Shown here: positions 54,062 through 64,000 of the stretch, piece by piece | How positions within the stretch are numbered: position 1 is the stretch's first letter | Layout of the letters: every line of letters begins with the position of its first letter | From: Anolis sagrei | Lineage: Eukaryota; Chordata; Lepidosauria; Squamata; Anolidae | Direction: 5' to 3' | Assembly: GCF_037176765.1 (NCBI RefSeq) | Contig: NC_090026.1 | Location: forward strand, 132,691,752-132,755,751 | DNA: 64,000 nt | The notes under the pieces: model-generated | Seen by the model: the letters and a program-made list of their open reading frames with translations, nothing else | The model's database searches: none | What the model was told of the DNA's origin: nothing | Made by a program: the position numbers and the translations under genes

Positions 54062-54365
54062 GGCAGGGGACTGTGGGACCCTTTGCCCAACTCCTTGGGA
54101 TATTCAGAAGCAGGGCAGAGGAAGATTGTGTGGGTGAAATGCCTGGGGCCCAGAGATCTGGGAAGTGAAAAAACCACACGTGGTGCACAAAAACCACAAT
54201 TTGTGCCATGCAAAGACCCGGGGTCCATAAAGCCCCCTGGGGTCACCCTTCCCCCTGACCAGTGCCATAAGCACTTGCAAAAATGAAGCCTACAAATATC
54301 TCTGGAGGACATGGGGCCCCTCTCATTGGCCCTACTCAGGCCTCCCTCTCATCTCCTGGGAACAG
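54062..54365 (+). other. SSPO intron end
   Basis: Unique intron sequence ending in a tcatctcctgggaacag acceptor. Confidence 0.6.
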
Positions 54366-54539
54366 GCGCTGGTGCGAGAGGCTGGTGCAAGTGATGGAGG
54401 AGGAAGTGGTGGTCCCGCGGCAGGAGGAAGCCGTGCCCTGTGCAGAGGTCTACCGCTACAACATGGCTGGCTGGCTCCTTGACCAGGAGAGGATGCGCCG
54501 GGTTGGCGGCGGAGCAAAGGGCCTGTGCTATGTCTACAA
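54366..54539 (+). CDS. SSPO: SSPO coding exon 2, EMI domain
   Basis: Phase 2 to phase 2, 174 bp. Encodes GRWCERLVQVMEEEVVVPRQ, VPCAEVYRYNMAGW and GLCYVYK (residues about 33-91), collinear with human [20 protein letters not shown] and PCASLYHYSRLGW. This is the N-terminal EMI domain, with conserved cysteines in WCE, PCA and GLC. The donor gtgagt follows the split lysine codon. Confidence 0.92.
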
Positions 54540-54910
54540 GTGAGTAAGAGAGCGGCGAAATAGGTGGGAGAGGAGACCAGAGAAGGATGGAGCCACAGGT
54601 TTAGAAACCAGAAAAAGAGGGGCAGAGCTTGGTGGGGAAAGTTCCTTCTCAACCGTAATGCCGTGAGTTGCATCTTTCTGGGTCTTGTTGTGGCCCCTTC
54701 CCACTCTTTGGTTGTATGAGTCCATTCCAGCAGGACACAGTTTTCCATGCATTTGGCTTATTTGAATGCAGCCACCCATGTGCACAAGGAACAACCTCAT
54801 GCCTATCACATCTATTTGGACAACTAGAATAGTTGTGGGGTTTCTTCTCTTAGCAAGAGGGGTCCCAATTGTCTTGCTCCCCGCTCCCATTTGCATCTCT
54901 CCCACTGCAG

Positions 54911-54993
54911 GCCAGAGGACACGAGGCCCACAGTCTGGAACCGGACAGTGCGCACTTGCTGCGAGGGCTGGAGTGGACCCCATTGCTCTGAGG
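54911..54993 (+). CDS. SSPO: SSPO coding exon 3, end of EMI
   Basis: 83 bp, phase 2 to phase 1, from cccactgcag to gtaagg. Encodes [20 protein letters not shown] and SGPHCSEG. It matches human [18 protein letters not shown], including the NRT glycosylation site and the CC-x-GW motif that ends EMI domains. Confidence 0.93.
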
Positions 54994-55057
54994 GTAAGGC
55001 TGTCTGGGCCAGGTTGCCATGGGGGTCGAGTGAGGGAAGGGTGGTACGATAGACTTG

Positions 55058-55399
55058 GAGAACAATGAAAGTCAACAGTTTGTTGATTCAGCCAGACACT
55101 GGTTTTGGATACCTTTTGGCTAGTCTAGAGTAGGGCTAGAGTAGAGTAGGGAAAGTGGAAGGCAAAAAGAAGAGGGGCCGACCAAGGGCAAGATGGATGG
55201 ATGGCATCCTTGAAGTGACTGGACTGACCTTGAAGGAGCTGGGGGAGGTGACGGCCAACAGGGAGCTCTGGCGTGGGCTGGTCCATGAGGTCACGAAGAG
55301 TTGGAGACGACAGGCTTAGAGAATAATGAAAGCCAACAATTTGTTGATTCAGACAGACAGTGGGGTTGGATACCTCTTGGCTAGTCCAGAGTGGGACTT
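55058..55399. repeat. Short duplication flanking a Bov-B tail
   Basis: About 75 bp (aatgaaagtcaacagtttgt ... ggctagtctagagt) at 55062-55137 recurs at 55322-55396. Between them (55145-55310) is a Bov-B 3' fragment (agaagaggggccgaccaagg ... gtcacgaagagttggagacg). Confidence 0.75.
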
Positions 55400-56112
55400 C
55401 TTGGCATCATGAGCGCATAGATTACTGCAACACGCTCTACTTGGGGCTGCCTTTGAAGACGGTTCGGAAACTTCAGTTAGTTCAATGGGTGGCAGCCAGA
55501 TTACTAACTGTGGTGTCATACAGGGAGCATACCACCCCGTGTTATGCCAGCTCCACTGGCTGCCGGTCCATCTCTGAGCCCAATTCAAAGTGCTGGTTTT
55601 GACCTATAAAGTTCTATACGGTTCTGGCCCAGCTTACTTGTCCGAACGCATCTGCCCCTACGTCCCACCTCATAATCTAAGATCATCCGGGGAGGTCCTG
55701 CTCTCGCTCCTGTCAACAGCACAAATGCATCTGGCAGGGACGAGGAGCAGGGCCTTCTCGGCTGTGGCCCCCGCCTATGGAACACACTCCCAAAGAAGGT
55801 AAGACCTTCTCCCTCGCTCCTGACCTTTAGAAAAAAATTAAAATCATGATTCTGGGACCAGGCTTTCGGACAATGGATGTATGCAGCTTTTAGTAGGACA
55901 AGGACTGGAACATTGACTCAACAGATGAGATTGTTTTATAGTCTTAATAACTGTTTTGATATTTGGTAATGTACTGTTTTTAATGTGATTTATGTTTAAA
56001 GTGTGGTTTTACTATTGTAGTTGTAAGACATCGAATTTTTGCCATTATCTATGTAAACCGCTTTAAGTCTCCCTAGGGGTGAGAAAAGTGATATATAAAT
56101 ACTGTAAATAAA
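55400..56112 (+). mobile_element. L2-like LINE 3' part
   Basis: IDYCNTLYLGLPLKTVRKLQ, LVQWVAARLLT and further L2 tail; 3' end aaaccgctttaagtctccct and (AAAT)n at about 56100. Several frame changes. Confidence 0.85.
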
Positions 56113-56600
56113 TAAATAAATAGTCCGGGTTGTGGCGCAGATGGTTGGGAGTCAGCTGCATTAAAATCACTACTGACTGAGAGGTCATGAGTTGGAAGCC
56201 AGCCTGGGTAGGAGTGAGTTTTCGGCCATTTGTCTAGTTTGCTGTCGACCTTTGCAACCCGAAAGACAGTTGCATCTGTCAAGTAGGAAATTTAGGTACC
56301 GCTTATGCGGGGAGGCTAATTTAACTAATTTACGATGCCATAAAACTCCCCAGCAGTGTGCAAAAGAATGAGGAAGTACTCCATCGGTGTCACAAGTGGA
56401 TGGACAGCTCCCCCGATGGCCAGAATTCAAAAAGCTTCCCCTCATGAAGCTGGAAAGTTAAATAGCCTCTGAGTGTCTGTCTATATATGTTGTGTGTCTA
56501 TGGCATTGAATGTTTGCCATGTATATGTGCATTGTGATAAGCCCTGAGTAAGAAAGGTGGAATATAAATGCAATAAATAAATAAATAAATAAATAAATAG
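56113..56600 (+). mobile_element. tRNA-derived SINE with L2-like tail
   Basis: Head gtccgggttgtggcgcagat, B-box-like gaggtcatgagttggaagcc, a long body, and a tail aagccctgagtaagaaaggt plus (AAAT)n that copies the L2 3' end. About 490 bp. It serves here as the intact reference for the broken copy at 31105-32195. Confidence 0.75.
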
Positions 56601-56701
56601 TCAAGCCATGGTAAATATGGGGAGGGAAGGAACCTATGGGAGATATAAGGGTGGCCCCCATTCGAGTAATGTAATGGATCCACTTCGAGGTTTAGTCCAA
56701 A

Positions 56702-57724
56702 TCTATATAAATAAAAATGTAATGTTCGTTTGTGGGATTAACATAACTCAAAAACCACTGGACAAATTGACACCAAATTTGAACACAAGACACCTAACAG
56801 TCCAATGAGTGTCCATCACCCATAAATACACAGACACACACACACAAAACCCCAGCAGAACAGACTTAAAAACCCAAAACATACACCATATATACATATA
56901 CACATACACTCATATACATATGCACACATTCATACACACACACGTATATATATGCACAAACACACACAAATATACACATATACACACATACATATACATA
57001 CACACATATATACATATACACATGCACATATACATGCACACACATATACATTTATTTATTTTATTTATTTATTTTATTTGCTGCATTTGTTGACCACCGT
57101 TCTCAGCCCTAGGGCAACTCACGGCGGTGTACAACATATAAAAGACAAATTTACAATAAAGCACTAACACAACAAAATATCATCCTAACCATCAATAATA
57201 CACTAACAATATAATTACACTAAAATAATCCGCTCCGTCTCATCGTAGAATCATAACCAATCTCGTAATCCATATTCCCTTCCAGTCGTCATTGTCGATT
57301 ATTATAGCACTTAGTTAAATGCCTTCTCGAATAACCATGTCTTTAGGCTCTACATACATACATATACACACATACATTCATGGCACGGTTTGGAGGGCAT
57401 GGGACCTTGGGTAACTCCTTTCAGGTCTGGACTGCAACCCAGAGTGGCTTTCCCTTCCTGATTTGTGTGTATATATGTATGTATCTACATACATACATAT
57501 ATACACACAAATATACATATAGACAAGCACACACACATACACAATATGCATGTACACATATAAACACAAAAATACACAAATATATACACACACTTATATG
57601 CATACACACACACACATATACGCAAACACACATATATACACAAATATATATACACACGTATATACACACAAAAAACACATATACCCAGACTGGGGCACAG
57701 CAACGCATGGCAGGGGACGGCTAG
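56702..57724 (+). mobile_element. Helitron-like element, both ends present
   Basis: Starts TCTATATAAATAAAAATGTA after A (56701) and ends GGGGACGGCTAG (57724) before T. The interior is mostly (CA/TA)n microsatellite plus an L2-like fragment (about 57050-57350). No Rep/helicase coding sequence. Confidence 0.7.
56820..57680. repeat. CA/TA-rich microsatellite in two blocks
   Basis: Blocks at about 56825-57050 and 57352-57680 of acacacatata-type repeats. Long ORFs rich in His/Thr/Tyr or Cys/Val/Tyr here are artefacts. Confidence 0.9.
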
Positions 57725-57949
57725 TGTTAAATAATGGAGGTGCTGAAGATGCTGGCACGGTTTGGAGGGAGTGGGACCTTGGGTAACTCCTTTCAGGTCT
57801 GGACTGCAACCCAGAGTGGCTTTCCCTTCCTGACACCAGACCTCCCCGCTTGATCATGAGCAATGAGGACAAGAGTGCTTCTCTCTTCTACTTTATTTAT
57901 TATTTATTATTTACTCTATTTATATCCCGCCTTTCTCTCTATGTGGGGT

Positions 57950-58875
57950 TGCCTCTGATATTGCCCGGAAGCTGCAACTAGTCCAACGTTTGGCAGCCAG
58001 GCTATTGACGGGAGCGGGGTACAGGGAGTGCACAACTCCTTTGTTGTGCTAGCTCCACTGGCTGCCAATTAGCTTCCGAACACAATTAAAAGTCTGATCT
58101 GGGAAGTCTGATCTGGCCACGGTGGTCCACGCTCTTGTCACATCCCGGTTGGATTACTGCAACGCACTCTACGTGGGGTTGCCTTTGAAGACTGCTCGGA
58201 AACTTCAACTAGTCCAGCGGGAAGCAGCCAGATTGCTCACCGGAGCGGCGTACAGGGAGCATACCACACCCCTGTTGTGCCAACTCCACTGGCTGCCGAT
58301 CCAATTCCGAGCACAATTCAAGGTGCTGGTTTTGACCTACAAAACCCTATACGGTTCCGGCCCAGTGTATTTGTCCGAACGGATCTCCCTCTACATCCCA
58401 CCTCGAAGCTTAAGATCTTCTGGGGAGGCCCTGCTCTCGACCCCGCCACTCTCACAGGTGAGGTTGGCGGGGACGAGGAGCAGGGCCTTCTCGGTGGTGG
58501 CCCCCCACCTGTGGAACTCACTCCCCGGGGAGATTAGATCGGCGACCTCCCTTCTGGCATTCCGGAAAAAACTGAAGACCTGGGTTTGGGATCAAGCCTT
58601 TGGACACACTGGCAACTAAATGAAGGATTTAACGATAGACAAGGACAAATGGAATGGAATGGACATATGGACTCTGAACCCGAGCATGAGATGGTTTTTT
58701 AATATTTTATTGTGCACTGATGTTTTAATTTAACTGTTGAATTGTTTTTGTATTTTATATTGTTTGTCGATAGATTTAGGCATCTAATTATGCCTCCTAT
58801 GTAAGCCGCCCTGAGTCCTCCCCCGGGGTGAGAAGGGCGGGGTATAAGTAAATGAAATAAATAAAATAAATAAAT
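57950..58875 (+). mobile_element. L2-like LINE 3' part, open frame
   Basis: 58122-58619 encodes 165 codons: HALVTSRLDYCNALYVGLPL, TARKLQLVQREAARLLTGAA, LHWLPIQFRAQFKVLVLTYK. 57950-58100 holds a partial second copy of the same stretch. 3' end gccgccctgagtcctccccc and (AAAT)n. Confidence 0.88.
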
Positions 58876-59925
58876 AAAAGTGCTGGTTTTAACCCACAAA
58901 ACCCTATACGGTTCCGGCCCAGTTTACCTATCCGAACGTATCCTCCCCTATGCTAAGATCTTCTGGAGGGGCCCTGCTCTTGGTCCCACCACTTTCGCAG
59001 TCGTGTCTGGTGGGAACGAGAGACATAGTCTTCTTTGTGGTGGCCCCTCGGCTATGGAACTCTCTCCCGATTAGATCTGTCCCCTCCCCCCTGACTTTTA
59101 GGAAGCTAGTGAAATCATGGCTATGGAACGAGGCATTCCCTGAATGATGGCTGAGACCGGCAATTGACCAAAGTTATGGACCAGAACTGAACTGTACATC
59201 ATTTTAGCATGGCGAATTGACATATGTATTTTGCCCTTTATGTATTTTAATTCGTTGTTGATGTTTGTTGTTAGAGTGTTTTGATATTTTAGGTTGTCCT
59301 GTTAGCATTGAATCCTTGCTGTGAGCTGATCTGAGTCCCTCTACGGAGGTAGAAAAGATAGAATCCTAAAGTTGGAAGAGACCTCCTGGGCCATCCCGTC
59401 CAACCCCATTCTGCCAAGAAACAGGAATATTGCATTCAAATCACCCCTGACAGATGGCCATCCAGACTCTGTTTAAAAGCATCCAAAGAAGGAGCCTCCA
59501 CCACACTCCCTCCGGGGCAGAGAGTTCCACTGCTGAACGGCTCTCACAGTCAGGAAGTTCTTCCTCATGTTCAGGTGGAATCTCCTCTCTTGTAGTTTGA
59601 AGCCATTGTTCCGTTGTGTCCTAGTCTCCAGGGAAGCAGAAAACTAGCTTGCTCCCTCCTCCTCCCTGTGGCTTCCTCTCACATATTTATACATGGCTGT
59701 CATATCTCCTCTCAGCCTTCTCTTCTTCAGGCTACACATGCCCAGCTCCTTAAGCCGCTCCTCATAGGGCTTGTTCTTCAGACCCTTGATCATTTTAGTC
59801 GCCCTCCTCTGGACACATTCCAGCTTGTCAATATCTCTCTTGAATTGTGGTGCCCAGAATTGGACACAATATAAGGATCAGGATATAAAAGTTTTAAATA
59901 ATAAATAAATATTTTCTGTACCCTC
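58876..59925 (+). mobile_element. L2-like LINE 3' end split by CR1
   Basis: L2 tail (HKTLYGSGPVYLSERILPYA) from 58876 to 59357, interrupted by CR1 (59358-59870), resumes ataaggatcaggatataaaa with (AAAT)n. Confidence 0.8.
59358..59870 (-). mobile_element. CR1 3' end inside L2
   Basis: Minus strand CR1 from the 3' repeat to gcccagaattggacacaata. Confidence 0.88.
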
Positions 59926-60073
59926 AAAGAGGCTCAAAGCAGCTTTACATATAGTCAACTAACAACTATCCAATGCCTTTGGAAAACATTCAATTCAAAT
60001 ACATTTAAGCTAACATTTTAAAATCAAAATGAATGCACATTACAACATATAAAACATTCACCACCATACATAG

Positions 60074-60535
60074 TAGGCTTGGGCGGTTTTGTTCGTTAAT
60101 TTCGTAATTCGTTATTAATTCGTATTTAAATTAGCTTACGATCCAATATTGAGCCATGCAGGAATAGTGTGAGGAGTAATAAAGATTCGAAACATTTTTT
60201 AAATTTATTTCGTAATTATTTCGAAATTATTTCGTAATTATTTCCACATGTCTGGTGCAAGTTTTATAGTTGTTGTTTGTTTCATCACACCAACAGTCAA
60301 CAACAGAGGGAGAGGGAAGCTTCAGAAGTTCCCCCTGTCCCATTTGGAGGTTTTTTTTTAGCATATTGCGCAATCTCGTCCGCCATTAATGAATCGATTC
60401 ATAATTTTACGAAATTTCGTAAATTTCAAAGAATTTTAAAGGAAAATTTCGGAATTATTAAAAAAAACGAAACGCAAGGGCCCCCTAAAAACAAAACGAG
60501 TTTAGAACCAAATTTTCCGTGGTTACCCAAGCCTA
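60074..60535. mobile_element. hAT-like MITE
   Basis: Ends TAGGCTTGGGCGG and, reversed, TAGGCTTGGGTAAC. Perfect 8-bp duplications atacatag (60066-60073, 60536-60543). AT-rich interior with repeated ttcgtaattatttcg; no transposase. Confidence 0.85.
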
Positions 60536-60639
60536 ATACATAGTTGTAATCTGGGGCCGTTCCAAAAATCATTGCCCATATTTTGTAGTTATTGTCGCTC
60601 TATAGTTAATCTCCAAAAGCTTGATCCCAGAGACAGGTT

Positions 60640-60790
60640 TTCACTTTTGTTCTGGGAGGGAGCTGCTCTAATATCACTGGGGAGGGAGTTCCACAGCTGA
60701 GGAGCCACCACGGAGAAGGTCCTGTCTCTCATTCCTACCTGCGAAGGAGGTGGGACCAAGAGCAGGGCTTCCCCAGACAACCTTAGCCTC
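60640..60790 (-). mobile_element. L2-like fragment
   Basis: Minus strand encodes RTFSVVAPQLWNSLPSDIRA. Lies just before SSPO coding exon 4. Confidence 0.8.
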
Positions 60791-60882
60791 CCAAAGCAAA
60801 ACATGTTGTCACCACCGCTGTCACAGTGGTTGGGTAGACCGCATATTTGCAGTTTTCTCTCTGTCTCTTCTGCCGCTTCCAG

Positions 60883-61053
60883 GGAAGGACACGGTGGGCC
60901 GCTGCTTCTCCACGTGGCAGTGCCAGGACGTGCCGGGTCTGCAGAACGCCTCGCTGCTCAGCCTGGAGGAGTGTTGCCGACACCTCTGGGGCCACAGCTG
61001 GCAGAACGCCTCCTCCCACCTCTGCTTTGGCTGCTCTTCCCTCCCCCTGGAAG
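60883..61053 (+). CDS. SSPO: SSPO coding exon 4
   Basis: 171 bp, phase 1 to 1, between tgccgcttccag and gtgggt. Encodes GKDTVGRCFSTWQCQDVPGL, QNASLLSLEECCRHLWGHSW and CFGCSSLPLE. It matches human GHCFAMWQCQ, SLEECCARPWGQSW. Six cysteines and two NAS glycosylation sites. This is the cysteine-rich stretch between EMI and the first VWD. Confidence 0.92.
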
Positions 61054-61195
61054 GTGGGTGCGTGCCCAGGTGGCCTTTCTGCCCCTCTCTTCCCCTTCTT
61101 GGACCCATCCAAGCTGCACACCTGGTGCGCTAAGAGGTGGGAAAGGGCCACAGCTTGTTGTGAAGTTACTTGTGAAAAATAATACGTTTCCATTG

Positions 61196-61340
61196 CCCCA
61201 GTAGTGCAGTGGGTTAAACCCTTGTGCCGGTAGGATTGAAGACTGACAGGTTGGAGGTTTGAATCCAGGGAGCATGGGTTGAGCTCCCTCTGTCAGCTCC
61301 AGCTCCTCATTCCAGTAGGACTGAATGTCAATACACAAAT
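61196..61340 (+). mobile_element. ACASINE2-like SINE fragment
   Basis: agtgcagtgggttaaaccct, tgtgccggtaggattgaaga and gagctccctctgtcagctcc match the remembered Anolis SINE2 head. The 3' half is missing. Confidence 0.6.
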
Positions 61341-61474
61341 GTCCTATTGCTATAAACTTCAGCAACAATACTAATTGGAATAATGGTATTCTCCTCATTC
61401 TCCTTGGCCCTGTCTTGGTCTCTTTTGACCTCATAGACATCTCCCTGTATCTTTTTTTTCAAAGGCAGCGTTGT

Positions 61475-61625
61475 GTGTTGTAGGTTTTTTGGGCTACAAG
61501 CCTCTGAGGATGCTTGCCATAGATGCAGGTGAAACGTCAGGAGAGAATGCTTCTAGAACATGGCCATACAGCTCGAAAAATCTACAACAACCCAGTGATT
61601 TCAGCCAGGAAAGCTTTCAACAATG
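61475..61625 (+). mobile_element. Penelope-like end module
   Basis: agcctctgaggatgcttgcc to ccaggaaagctttcaacaat. Confidence 0.7.
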
Positions 61626-61759
61626 CAGCATTGTGTGTCTGAACCAAGACACCAAAAGCCTAACCAAATGCACAGTTGAATGTGTACTGCACACCTTTGT
61701 GCAGGGGATGCATGCATCAGTGCATAACACACCTCCATGAGTGATGCCACTGCATGGGC

Positions 61760-62076
61760 CAGGCATGTAGCCGGGGGGGGGGGGGGGGGGGCTCGGGGGG
61801 CTTCAGCCCCCCCCCCCGAAATTCTCATGGTGGTTCGCGAAAAGGCCTTACTGGTGCATTATTTAAACTGTTATGTTTATTCATGTCATGATCTGATCAC
61901 CATACTCAATATATCCCATATGCATGGGGGTATTGGGGCAATGATACAAAAGGTTTGCTAGGCTAGACCCTCTTTCACTCAGACTCAGCCCCCCCCCGAA
62001 ACTCAGCCCCCCCCGAAACCCCCCTGAAATTTTTTTAGCCCCCCCCCCCCGAAACGAAATCCTGGCTACGGGCCTG
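61760..62076. mobile_element. hAT-like MITE with poly-C/G arms
   Basis: Ends CAGGCATGTAGCCGG and, reversed, CAGGCCCGTAGCCAGG. Perfect 8-bp duplications gcatgggc (61752-61759, 62077-62084). Poly-G and poly-C tracts beside the ends form long complementary arms. Confidence 0.88.
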
Positions 62077-62252
62077 GCATGGGCGCTTCCACTTTTGCAT
62101 CCTTGTACCTTCATCTGATGCCAAGCATTGGCCGACAGCACCTGAATTTGATATTTCATTTCATTCTTCCCTTTTCTGGAGCTAAACGCCCACCAGCCAA
62201 GGCTCATGGGGCCAAGGGCTGTGGGCCAACTCTTCTCCTTCCTTCTCCCCAG

Positions 62253-62509
62253 ACGACCTGCCTTCAACCTCTTTGGTCCGGCCATTGGGCCCCACGGCTC
62301 TCCTGCTGCGCTCAGGGCATCCCGGGCGCCCCTTTGCTACCTGCATGACTTGGGCCGGCTTCCACTACCGCACCTTTGACGGCAAGCATTTCCGCTTCCA
62401 CGGCACCTGCACCTACGCCTTGGCTGCTGCCTCCGATGGCACCTGGGCCATCTATGTCTCCTCCAGGACCAGCAGCAAAGGGGGCTGCGCACCAGGCCAG
62501 TGCTCCAGG
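62253..62509 (+). CDS. SSPO: SSPO coding exon 5, VWD start
   Basis: 257 bp, phase 1 to 0, between ccttctcccc-ag and gtaaga. Encodes DLPSTSLVRPLGP, then [20 protein letters not shown] and HGTCTYALAAASDGTWAIYV. The human counterpart reads [20 protein letters not shown] and GRCTYLLAGAADSTWAVHL. GxHYxTFDG marks the start of a von Willebrand factor D domain. Confidence 0.94.
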
Positions 62510-62865
62510 GTAAGATTGGGATGGGGCCCTGGATTGAGCCATAGGCCAGCAAGACAACTCAGAGGCATACCCTTCAGTGCCAACCAGAGGCTTCCACCTC
62601 AGCAGGAGGGGAGCCTGAACTTTGAGGGAGCTTCCCAAGGGGATTCCCAGCACCTAATTGGAGCCAAAAACTTGGAAGGATATTTAGAAACTAAAAGTAA
62701 AATCTGGAGTAGATTGGCATATTGCTGACATGGGAGCCCTCCAGTAGGTTTTGCAGTGAGGGTTAGAAGAGAGGAGGCGAAAGGACACTGATGTTGACCC
62801 TGTCTCAGTCAGTGTTGGGATTGAGGAGCTGTGTTCAGATGCACCTACTGCCCCTTTCTCCCCAG

Positions 62866-62971
62866 CGGACCCTCCGGATGCTCTTTGGCCTGGATCTGGT
62901 TGTGGCTGAGGGACGGAACGTCTCCATAAATGGGGCTGCGGTGCCAGAAGGAGAAGCGCGCTTGCAGAAAG
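62866..62971 (+). CDS. SSPO: SSPO coding exon 6, VWD continued (gene runs off window)
   Basis: 106 bp, phase 0 to 1, between tttctccccag and gtgaga. Encodes RTLRMLFGLDLVVAEGRNVS and INGAAVPEGEARLQKG, matching human AGNVSVKGQLVPEG. The remaining 5,000-odd residues of a typical SSPO lie beyond 64000. Total in this window: 296 residues. Confidence 0.9.
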
Positions 62972-63134
62972 GTGAGAGGGCCAAGGCAGGCGCTTGGATG
63001 GGGACTTGGATGGGGCATCATCTCCCAATGGGGTTGGGAGCAGGGACGCAGATCTTCCCTTAGCTCTTCCTTCCATACAAGAAGGGATTGTGTTCAAATG
63101 ATATCGAGCTACCTTTAGGAGGATCACCCCAGCT

Positions 63135-64000
63135 AGGGAGATCCCGAGGACTGCACCAAAGAGAGTCCTTAATAAACCTTGGTGAGACCAGTGAAGCTAA
63201 TTTCAGCAATTTAAAATATTAAAAATAATAATGCTCAGCAAAGTGGAAGAAGTTCAGCAATCAAGGTGTCTTTATTTGCGATTCAGCTGAGATCGGATGC
63301 ATTGTAGGAATAATTCCACCACAAGCATAAAGCTAGGCATGTTACAAGCATGTTTATAGACGAAAATTCAAAGGAAAAGGTTTCAAAATTCCCGCCTGCC
63401 CCCTTGCCGGCCGGCTTTTTGCTGATTGGCTGATGGCCGAACAGCTGGGAGGAGGCTTGGCAGCCCGCCCCGCTTCCGAGCCAATCAGCGTGCTTCTCCG
63501 CCTCTAGAGGGCCAATCAGCGCATTCCTCTCGCTCCTAGAAATGGACGAATCAGGAGAGGGGAGGCGGGACGATCTCAAAACAATGGGGAAATGATGGGA
63601 TTACAGATAGCTGGCCGGCCGGAATATGGAGTATTGTCCTTGGCTGGCAGAGTGTGAGGGTAGCAAGCAAAGATTTCCTGTTCTTGATGGGCTTTTGGGG
63701 GGAGAATCAACAAGATCGGGCTTCGGACCTCAAAGGATCAACGTTGCCCTTTGTGATTTCTTAATTATTTCCTTTTCCAAAATCCCATGGAATTCCTTAT
63801 CTCGCTAGCCGGCTCGGAAGGCGAGACAGGGGTTGGTGACTATTGTGTTGTGTAGGTGAATCAATCAACAATCTGGGTTTCGAGGGAGATAGGAATCTTC
63901 CTCGAGCCTAGCAGCAGTTTCTGATCACTTTTGTGGGGCAAAAGTCAAAAGGAAAGATGGAAAACAGAATACAATTCATACAGCATTATTTTAGACAGGA
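63135..64000 (-). mobile_element. Possible LTR fossil, cut by the window edge
   Basis: Unlike the surrounding intron, this block has AATAAA on the minus strand at about 63268, several CCAAT-box-type agccaatcagc motifs (63421-63520) and a GC-rich promoter-like core. These suggest a retroviral-type LTR in minus orientation. No end or duplication is visible inside the window. It could instead be a host promoter. Confidence 0.35.

Noticed and set aside
56809-57093. His/Thr/Tyr-rich ORFs and their antisense Cys/Val-rich ORFs
   Set aside because: Products of CA/TA microsatellite.

Overview
This is a vertebrate nuclear window with host genes in several exons, GT-AG introns and repeat-dominated intergenic DNA. 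The repeats (CR1 and L2 LINEs, Bov-B/RTE, Sauria-type tRNA SINEs, an ACASINE2-like SINE, Penelope-like ends, a SPIN-like hAT, Helitron-like elements) point to a squamate reptile, most likely an iguanian such as Anolis or Sceloporus. That placement is inferred from remembered repeat families, not from a search.

I find three host genes. (1) LRRC61, minus strand: one coding exon at 4713-5498, with a probable 5' exon and promoter near 9.7-10.1 kb carrying three RFX X-box matches. A large GC-rich minisatellite lies just 3' of it. (2) ZNF467, minus strand, in five coding exons whose phases all agree: 42742-42771, 34483-34594, 30580-30693, 26850-26981 and 22836-24769 (773 aa, 12 C2H2 fingers). Its CpG-island promoter is at about 42.57-43.14 kb. 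Its N-terminal exons encode an eroded KRAB-like region. (3) SSPO (SCO-spondin), plus strand: a probable TATA promoter and noncoding exon near 48.7 kb, then six coding exons from 51306 to 62971 (signal peptide, EMI domain, start of the first VWD). The gene runs off the right edge. ZNF467 and SSPO are head to head, as they are in human.

Layout: 0-2.6 kb, a hAT-like foldback element filled by a 31-bp array; 3.4-4.6 kb, the minisatellite; 4.7-10.1 kb, LRRC61 with an intron full of nested repeats; 10-21 kb, repeat-dense intergenic DNA (Penelope-like, L2, CR1, Helitron-like, a TCTA/ATC microsatellite); 21.2-22.7 kb, a 132-bp satellite next to the ZNF467 3' end; 22.8-42.8 kb, ZNF467, whose first intron holds an amplified CR1-tail satellite; 43.1-44 kb, an AAT-rich compound minisatellite; 44-48.3 kb, repeats; 48.3-64 kb, SSPO, with introns carrying LTR, hAT, Helitron-like, L2, CR1 and SINE insertions.

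The most notable items are dated transposon nests with target-site duplications, a composite SPIN-ended hAT that moved as one unit, a hAT-like foldback element whose interior became a satellite, abutting Helitron-like elements, and the KRAB-like remnant in ZNF467. I saw no prokaryotic-style system, CRISPR array or intact virus-like element.
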